From an uncultured Pseudomonadales bacterium (GTDB taxonomy: Bacteria; Pseudomonadota; Gammaproteobacteria; Pseudomonadales; Porticoccaceae): a stretch of 10,683 nucleotides of DNA. Shown here in pieces: positions 5,667 to 10,683 of this stretch; within the stretch, counting starts at the first letter, position 1, and the number at the start of each line of letters is the position of its first letter. The stretch covers positions 1 through 10,683 of the forward strand of contig CAJQJT010000079.1 of assembly GCA_905478725.1 (NCBI GenBank), in the 5' to 3' direction. The notes under the pieces were generated by a model. That model did not search any database. It saw nothing but the letters and a program-made list of their open reading frames with translations, and was not told where the DNA came from. The position numbers and the translations under genes were made by a program.

Positions 5667-7574
5667 ATGAGAAAAATAATGACCGGCCAGAAGACGACTT
5701 TTGCCAAACGAACCATCCGCCTATTGGGGGCCCTGAGCATTGTGCTGAGCATGATTGCTGAGGTTAGTGCTGGCGAAGTGGTGCGAATTAATTTCCGCGA
5801 TGCGGATATTCGCAGCGTCATCGAAAGCGTTGCAGAAATTACCGGCAAATCGTTTGTCCTCGACCCCCGTGTAAAAGGTAAGGTCACCATTATTGCTCCC
5901 GAGGCGATCGATTCAGATTTACTGTATCAGGCAGTACTCTCAGCAATTCAGGTGCAGGGCTTCCAGGCAATCGAAGATGGCGTGGTGACACGCATAGTGC
6001 CGTTTAATCAGGCGTTTAACTTTGCCGGTGGCGACGGGGACAATCAGCTGATTACCAAAGTGATTCAAATTGATCATGTGCAAGTCGCCACTCTGGTGCC
6101 TGTGCTTAAGCCAGTGATGAGTTCCGGTGCGCGATTGAATGCCTTTGCCCAGAGCAACTCCATGGTAGTCACTGATGTGCAATCCAATATTTTGCGTCTT
6201 GAATCGCTGATCGCGGAACTCGACGACCCATCTTTAAATGCCGTTGAAGTAATTAGCCTAAAGCATATTTCAGCTGGTGAAGCGGTGTATATCGCCGGCC
6301 AATTAAGCCAGCTAAAAAAGCAGGAGCTATCTCTGGTTGAAGACGGCATGAACAATCGGGTGATTGTCAGCGGTCCAGCTTCTGCTCGTCGCGCTTTTAA
6401 AACGATGTTAAAAACTCTCGATCAGCCGTCCACGAAAAAGGGCAGCGTTGAGGTTATCTATCTGGATTATTCTCGCGCCGCAGAAATGAAGCCGATCGTT
6501 GAAGGTATGTTGCAGTCAGATGTGTTTCTCCAACTTGCCGGTGAAGCGGTTGCGGATAAAAAAACCAAAAGCGCTTACCAGATTCAAATTGATGAGCTCA
6601 ATAATGCTCTGGTTGTGGCCGCGCCGACAGCGGTTATTCGCGAGATTAAAAGTGTCGTTGCCCAGCTTGATCGCTCACGACCTCAGGTATTAATTGAAGC
6701 CGTTATTGCTGAATTGTCAGAAGATCAGGCTAAAGAATTGAGTGCTCAGCTTGCCTATAGCAGTAAAAACCGTGGCGGCTATCTAACCAATTTTGATGGG
6801 CTTCTGGCCACCTTGGCTGGTGTGGGACTGTCGGGCGTGACCCCTACGGCAACTGAACTGAGCTTGCTACCTAAAAAAGTAATGGCTGTGGCAGGAGATT
6901 TTGATTCTGAGACAGGCAAAGGCATTGGCCTGTTAATTCAGGCGTTGAAAACCGATGGCAGCACGAAAATTCTCTCAACCCCCTCAGTGGTCACTCTAGA
7001 CAACGAAGAGGCGACCCTATCTGTGGGTGAAGAAGTCCCGTTCCAAACCGGTAGCTTTACCAGCAGCAATAATGGCAGTAACAACCCGTTCACCACAATT
7101 AATCGTGAAGAAGTGGGTATTAAGCTCAAGGTCAAACCGCAAATCAGTAAAGGCGATTCGGTACGCTTGGAGATAGAACAGGAATCCTCCAAAGTTAAAG
7201 TCGGTAGCGGCGGCGTAGGCTTACAGACCACCTCAAAAAGCACCATGCAAACCAATGTATTAATTCAGGATGGCGAGATGTTGATTCTCGGTGGATTAAT
7301 TGAAGACCAGACTGGTGGCAGTGCTACAAAGGTACCATTACTCGGCGATATTCCGTTGCTTGGCCGTCTGTTCCGCTCGACCAGTAAAACGGATTCGCAA
7401 TCCGTATTAATGATGTTTATTCGCCCAACGATTATTCGCACCGCGGAAGATGCGCGCAAGCTGTCTGACAGTAAATACCGCCATCTGATCAAGCGTGATA
7501 TGGACAGTGAACAGAACGGCTCGATTCAGCCAATGCTCGACGAGTTTATCAATCAAGGGCAGGACCAAAACTAA
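5667..7574 (+). CDS. gspD: Type II secretion outer-membrane secretin GspD
   Basis: The 635-residue product is the secretin whose multimer forms the exit channel. A signal peptide with a hydrophobic core at about 19-30 ends in V-S-A35, with cleavage expected before G36. The order of domains is complete: N0 (about 36-105, VRINFRDADIRSVIESVAE), N1 (about 125-188), N2 (about 191-255), N3 (about 258-338) and the secretin core (about 340-590). Key core signs are the gate region VGEEVPFQTGSF, the strand VGIKLKVKPQI, and the family signature VPLLGDIPLLGRLFRS (about 556-571). The end is a short hydrophilic tail of about 45 residues, so I see no obvious long S-domain for a pilotin. The protein has no cysteine. 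The start could be 5667 or the ATG at 5679; neither has a strong ribosome-binding site. gspA follows after 23 bases. Confidence 0.96.
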   Translation: MRKIMTGQKTTFAKRTIRLLGALSIVLSMIAEVSAGEVVRINFRDADIRSVIESVAEITGKSFVLDPRVKGKVTIIAPEAIDSDLLYQAVLSAIQVQGFQAIEDGVVTRIVPFNQAFNFAGGDGDNQLITKVIQIDHVQVATLVPVLKPVMSSGARLNAFAQSNSMVVTDVQSNILRLESLIAELDDPSLNAVEVISLKHISAGEAVYIAGQLSQLKKQELSLVEDGMNNRVIVSGPASARRAFKTMLKTLDQPSTKKGSVEVIYLDYSRAAEMKPIVEGMLQSDVFLQLAGEAVADKKTKSAYQIQIDELNNALVVAAPTAVIREIKSVVAQLDRSRPQVLIEAVIAELSEDQAKELSAQLAYSSKNRGGYLTNFDGLLATLAGVGLSGVTPTATELSLLPKKVMAVAGDFDSETGKGIGLLIQALKTDGSTKILSTPSVVTLDNEEATLSVGEEVPFQTGSFTSSNNGSNNPFTTINREEVGIKLKVKPQISKGDSVRLEIEQESSKVKVGSGGVGLQTTSKSTMQTNVLIQDGEMLILGGLIEDQTGGSATKVPLLGDIPLLGRLFRSTSKTDSQSVLMMFIRPTIIRTAEDARKLSDSKYRHLIKRDMDSEQNGSIQPMLDEFINQGQDQN

Positions 7575-7597
7575 TATTAAGACAGACCTGAGGCGCT

Positions 7598-9409
7598 ATG
7601 AGCATCTATCTGCAACATTTTGCCCTTGCCCGAGAGCCATTCTCGATAGTTCCTGATCCCGGGTTTCTCTATCCCAGCATCTACCATCGCCAAGCGGTCG
7701 CCCATTTAAAATATGGTCTCGATCGCGAAGGTGGGTTTATTTTGCTCACTGGCGAAGTGGGCACAGGTAAGACCACCTTGACCCGCACCATGATCAAGCG
7801 CATTCCTCCCCATGTGCGGGTTGCCTATATTCTCAACAGCAAGCTCAATGTTGCCGATGTACTGGCCAGTATCTGTGATGAGTTGGATGTAGATCTGCCC
7901 AATGCCTCCGAGTTGTCCCTGACTAAGCAGTCGTTTACGAAGCAGTGCATAGACGCGCTAAATCGCAATTTGCTCGCCGCCCACGCGGAGGGGAAAAAGA
8001 CCTTAATTGTTCTCGAAGAAGCCCAGAATCTGACCCCTGAAGTGTTGGAAACTCTTCGACTGCTGAGTAACCTTGAAACCAGTACCCATAAACTTCTACA
8101 CATATTGTTAGTCGGTCAGCCCGAGTTGTTGGATATCCTTGCGCAACAGGAATTGCGTCAGTTAAATCAGCGAGTGGTCTCCCGATTTCATCTGTCCCCC
8201 TTGGATAAAGATGATCTGTCCAACTATATCAATCACCGACTGCACCGCGCTGGCGCCAAACGAGCGATCTTTGACAGCGGCTGTGCGGCGGTTTTATTCC
8301 GCCTTACTGGTGGTGTGCCGCGGCTGATTAATTTAGTTTGTCACCAGTCTTTGGTCGCAGCTTATTCCACCGGCGCACAGACAGTCTCGCCAAAGTTGGT
8401 CAAGCAAGCCGCCAGTGAAATTCTCAGCGAGCCAACAAGCTACTCAGGCAAAAAATTCTGGTTGTTGGGAATGGTTGTCGCCTTGGTGTTGGGTGCTGGA
8501 CTGATATATAAGCTAGCTCCTCCCGAATTATTAAAGCGAGTTTTTCCGGCAACAGTACAATTGGATGCCCAGGAAGAATTGCTTGCGACTGTTATTGATC
8601 CGTCGCTCCAGGCTGTTAGAGACCAACCGCTCAGTGCCTTTAATGACCGGCCAGCGGTCCTTTTTGATGAGGTGTTGGAAAACGGCTTAGCGCCGTTGCT
8701 ACCAGAGTCGATTGACGAGACTTCAGTAGAGCAGCAAGTTAGTATCCAAACAGAACAGCCAGTCTCGCAGGCCAGTGCGAATCCATTTGTGGGTCTCTTG
8801 GCCCTCTGGGGTGCCAATGCTGAAGATGTTTACAGTGAAGAAGAACTCGCAGCAGTTGCCAGCCTGACTATGCTGCGCAGCGAAAAAATCAGCTCTGCTG
8901 ATATGGCTACCCTGGAGCAAATCAACCGTCCTGGGATAGTTTGGCTGTTAGAAGAAAGCGGTTATTTAAAATCCTATGTTCTAGAACAGTTGGGTGTCAG
9001 CGATATCAGATTACAGAATCGGCAAGGTACTGTAGATATCCCGGTGGAGGATTTTCAGCAGCGCTGGAATGGCAGTTATCTTTATTTGTGGCGGCCGCCC
9101 CAGAGCTACGTCTCGCCATTGAACTCAACTAATAATGGCACTGGAAATATGAGTAATCCTGAGTTGGTCGATTGGCTTCAGGTACAGCTAGCCTCTCTGG
9201 ATAACAGTAGCGATATCATTATTAGTGGCGGCCGTTACACTGCGGCAATAGCACAGCAGGTGTTGGGTTTTCAGCGGCAGCAGGGTCTGGTGGCTGACGG
9301 GATTTTAGGGCGCGAGACACTGATGCGTTTGGCCCAGTTAAGCGGTGAAGATGTTCCGCTTCTCCGAGAAGTTGAGTTTAGAGAAGCTGAGTCAAGAGAG
9401 GCCAACTAA
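7598..9409 (+). CDS. gspA: ExeA-like AAA+ ATPase with peptidoglycan-binding C-terminus (GspA)
   Basis: The 603-residue product matches ExeA/GspA, an inner-membrane ATPase that with GspB acts on peptidoglycan and promotes secretin assembly. Residues 1-275 are the AAA+ domain: the typical ExeA opening (YLQHFALAREPFSIVPDP), Walker A GEVGTGKT at 52-59, Walker B region LIVLEEAQNL at 136-145, and the GGVPRLINLVC sensor region at 238-248. One membrane segment lies at about 286-306. A disordered linker follows; then a region (about 415-502) resembling the C39-peptidase-like domain of ExeA, ending in LYLWRPP, with no catalytic cysteine. A peptidoglycan-binding domain (about 520-581, ending QRQQGLVADGILGRETLMRL) closes it. 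GAGG, four bases before the ATG, may be its ribosome-binding site. The stop shares a base with the gspB start. Confidence 0.93.
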   Translation: MSIYLQHFALAREPFSIVPDPGFLYPSIYHRQAVAHLKYGLDREGGFILLTGEVGTGKTTLTRTMIKRIPPHVRVAYILNSKLNVADVLASICDELDVDLPNASELSLTKQSFTKQCIDALNRNLLAAHAEGKKTLIVLEEAQNLTPEVLETLRLLSNLETSTHKLLHILLVGQPELLDILAQQELRQLNQRVVSRFHLSPLDKDDLSNYINHRLHRAGAKRAIFDSGCAAVLFRLTGGVPRLINLVCHQSLVAAYSTGAQTVSPKLVKQAASEILSEPTSYSGKKFWLLGMVVALVLGAGLIYKLAPPELLKRVFPATVQLDAQEELLATVIDPSLQAVRDQPLSAFNDRPAVLFDEVLENGLAPLLPESIDETSVEQQVSIQTEQPVSQASANPFVGLLALWGANAEDVYSEEELAAVASLTMLRSEKISSADMATLEQINRPGIVWLLEESGYLKSYVLEQLGVSDIRLQNRQGTVDIPVEDFQQRWNGSYLYLWRPPQSYVSPLNSTNNGTGNMSNPELVDWLQVQLASLDNSSDIIISGGRYTAAIAQQVLGFQRQQGLVADGILGRETLMRLAQLSGEDVPLLREVEFREAESREAN

Positions 9410-9930
9410 TGTCTTATATTCTCAATGCCCTAAAAAAAGCCGAGCACGATAGATTGCGGGAAGAGCCTGAAGATCTCGATGATTTTGTAAACTCTGGCTG
9501 GGACCCCTATGAAAAAACCGCAACAAGCTATGGGGCATATTGGTTGCCAGTGGCCATTGTGGTGATTGCAGGAGGACTATTTTACGGGTTCTCAAACCTG
9601 TCGCCGCAAGTGGAGAGGGATTCTGCCGCTGCTGTATTAGACGTTGAAAAAGCGCTTGAAACGCAAATGGTTGCAGAAATAGTTGAGCCATCGCCAAGTG
9701 ACAATCCTGTAGTTACTCCTGCGCCAGTGTTGAATACAGCACTGCCTGACGTGAGTATTACCGGCCATATCTTTATTCGCAGCGGCTCACGACTAAACCG
9801 AATTTTTGTCGGTGAAAGTATTTACCATGTGGGCGATAAGTTAGATTCAAACTGGATGATTGAAGCCATTAATAGCGACAGCCTGGAGCTGCGTTCAGGA
9901 ACCCAGGTCACAGAGCTGCCACTGCGCTAA
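9409..9930 (+). CDS. gspB: Type II secretion assembly protein GspB (ExeB-like)
   Basis: The 173-residue product opens with MSYILNALKKAEHDR, the hallmark of GspB N-termini. One membrane segment is at about 44-61, with a Pro-rich linker (about 93-107). The C-terminal domain (about 112-172) carries LPDVSITGHIFI, then RIFVGESIYHVGDKLDSNW, matching GspB_C, a fold related to the GspC homology region. In Aeromonas the homologue ExeB forms a complex with ExeA and links peptidoglycan to secretin assembly. The ATG overlaps the gspA stop (TAATG), and AGAGAGG at 9395-9401, with a seven-base spacer, is a good ribosome-binding site. It is the last gene of the + strand cluster. Confidence 0.92.
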   Translation: MSYILNALKKAEHDRLREEPEDLDDFVNSGWDPYEKTATSYGAYWLPVAIVVIAGGLFYGFSNLSPQVERDSAAAVLDVEKALETQMVAEIVEPSPSDNPVVTPAPVLNTALPDVSITGHIFIRSGSRLNRIFVGESIYHVGDKLDSNWMIEAINSDSLELRSGTQVTELPLR

Positions 9931-9945
9931 CCACATTGGTGGCTA
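9928..9945. other. Imperfect palindrome across the gspB and aceK stop codons
   Basis: TAACCAC, a four-base loop ATTG, and GTGGCTA form a seven-pair arm with one mismatch. The left arm starts with the gspB stop TAA, and the right arm ends with the aceK stop (CTA on this strand). No T-tract follows on either strand, so it is not a standard intrinsic terminator. The whole intergenic gap is 12 bases, which leaves no other room for one. Confidence 0.4.
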
Positions 9946-10683
9946 GTCAGAAAACACCTCAAGACCAGACTCTTTACCGCGATCAAAACGCTTGGCACGA
10001 CGATAGGGAAATACGTCGAGCACAAAGCCATCGCGAATTTTCTCCTGTAGGCCCTGCCAAAAATCCACATCGTAGAGATCACTGTGCATCTCTTCGAACA
10101 TCTTGCGGGCTTTAGTATTGCCTGAAAAGAACAGTCGGAATTCTTCTGGAAAAATATCGTCTGGACCCACTGTGTACCAGGTGCCAGCCTGCATCTCTTC
10201 CTCTTCAGTGCGGGGCTGAGGAATCTTGCGGAAGTTACAGTCGGTGAGCGCAGCAATTTCATCGTAATCGTAAAACACCACGCGGGCGTGACGGGTGACA
10301 CCAAAGTTTTTAAGTGGCATATCACCGGGAAAGATATTCGCTGCGGCTAGCTGTTTAATACAGTTGCCGTACTCTTCCATAGCGCTGCGAATCTCATCGT
10401 CGCTGGCCGACTCTAAATAGATATTCAGCGGCGTCATATAGCGTTCAGTGTAGAGGTGTTTGATCACCAACTTGTCACCGCGAATTTCAATAGTTGAGGC
10501 GGCAACCTTCTGTAACTCTTCGAGCAGCGCAGGTGAAAAACGATCCAGAGGGAAAACCAGATTATCAAAATCTTGAGTATCGGCCATACGACCGATACGG
10601 TCGTGACGGGAAACCAAGCGATACTTATCTCTCACTGTCTGGTGAGTCACTTCCTTCGGTGGGGCAAACTTATCTTTAATAAT
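9943..10683 (-). CDS. aceK: Isocitrate dehydrogenase kinase/phosphatase AceK (C-terminal part)
   Basis: The 246 visible residues are the C-terminal part of AceK, an enzyme of about 570-580 residues that phosphorylates and dephosphorylates isocitrate dehydrogenase, so steering carbon between the citric acid cycle and the glyoxylate bypass. The start lies beyond the right edge; the first codon at the edge (10681-10683) is in frame. Strong family runs include [66 protein letters not shown] and [19 protein letters not shown]. The FPGD aspartate (10321-10323) and the YDYDE aspartates (10267-10269, 10261-10263) match the active-site residues known in E. coli AceK. It runs toward gspB and is functionally unrelated to secretion. 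No aceA or aceB is visible nearby. A GTG at 10648-10650 is internal, not the start, since homology continues upstream. Confidence 0.96.
   Translation of the reverse strand: MIKDKFAPPKEVTHQTVRDKYRLVSRHDRIGRMADTQDFDNLVFPLDRFSPALLEELQKVAASTIEIRGDKLVIKHLYTERYMTPLNIYLESASDDEIRSAMEEYGNCIKQLAAANIFPGDMPLKNFGVTRHARVVFYDYDEIAALTDCNFRKIPQPRTEEEEMQAGTWYTVGPDDIFPEEFRLFFSGNTKARKMFEEMHSDLYDVDFWQGLQEKIRDGFVLDVFPYRRAKRFDRGKESGLEVFSD

Noticed and set aside
7733..8040. Glutamate in place of the usual Walker B aspartate in GspA (LIVLEEAQ)
   Set aside because: To my knowledge the EEAQ form is frequent in the ExeA family, and the acidic residue is kept, so it is not a sign of a dead ATPase.
8440..8817. A 125-codon open frame on the - strand inside gspA
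   Set aside because: It covers the membrane segment and linker of a well-supported gene and its product is Ser/Thr/Lys-rich with no motif.
8842..9103. A C39-type peptidase in the GspA periplasmic part
   Set aside because: The periplasmic part has no cysteine, so no C39 catalytic residue is possible; it is better seen as an inactive domain typical of ExeA.
9927..10325. A 132-codon open frame on the - strand overlapping aceK
   Set aside because: It lies in another frame inside strongly conserved aceK and encodes nothing recognisable; it is a shadow frame.
1..10683. A new defence, mobile or biosynthetic system
   Set aside because: Every sizeable open region belongs to a known T2SS gene or aceK; there is no transposase, integrase, tRNA, repeat array or unexplained gene.

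Overview
The window is almost wholly one type II secretion system (T2SS, general secretory pathway) cluster on the + strand, followed by the 3' part of aceK on the - strand. Nine complete + strand genes and two partial end genes cover nearly all the DNA. The longest gap is 54 bases, so no stretch over 300 bases lacks a gene. I see no RNA gene, mobile element or CRISPR array. A double-membrane bacterium with a T2SS, GspA/GspB secretin-assembly factors and AceK points to a gammaproteobacterium. The middling base composition and the gene order would fit a marine, Cellvibrionales-like lineage, but that placement is a guess.

Layout: gspG (3' end only, 2-268), gspH, gspI, gspJ and gspK are the pseudopilins, joined by stop/start overlaps or a one-base gap. 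After 54 bases come gspL and gspM (inner-membrane platform) and gspC (inner-to-outer-membrane connector), again overlapping. A short AT-rich spacer leads to gspD (the outer-membrane secretin). Next come gspA (AAA+ ATPase with a periplasmic peptidoglycan-binding end) and gspB. Twelve bases beyond gspB, aceK converges from the other strand. gspE and gspF are not in the window and probably lie upstream of gspG. No prepilin peptidase (gspO/pilD) is present.

How the parts work together: GspG is the main subunit of a short periplasmic pseudopilus, and GspH/I/J/K form its tip. The tip is assembled on the GspL/M platform, which would be driven by GspE. GspC links the platform to the GspD channel, through which folded exoproteins leave. 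GspA and GspB are known in Aeromonas (ExeA/ExeB) to act on peptidoglycan and help the secretin assemble, and here they sit directly behind gspD.

The window looks like a complete-looking, ordinary T2SS locus in a non-enteric order (GHIJKLM-C-D-A-B), not a new system. The points worth a second look are small: an acidic C-terminal tail on GspK, a hexamer repeat in its leader, periplasmic cysteines only as pairs in GspK, GspL and GspM, a divergent end on GspC, and a palindrome across the two converging stop codons.
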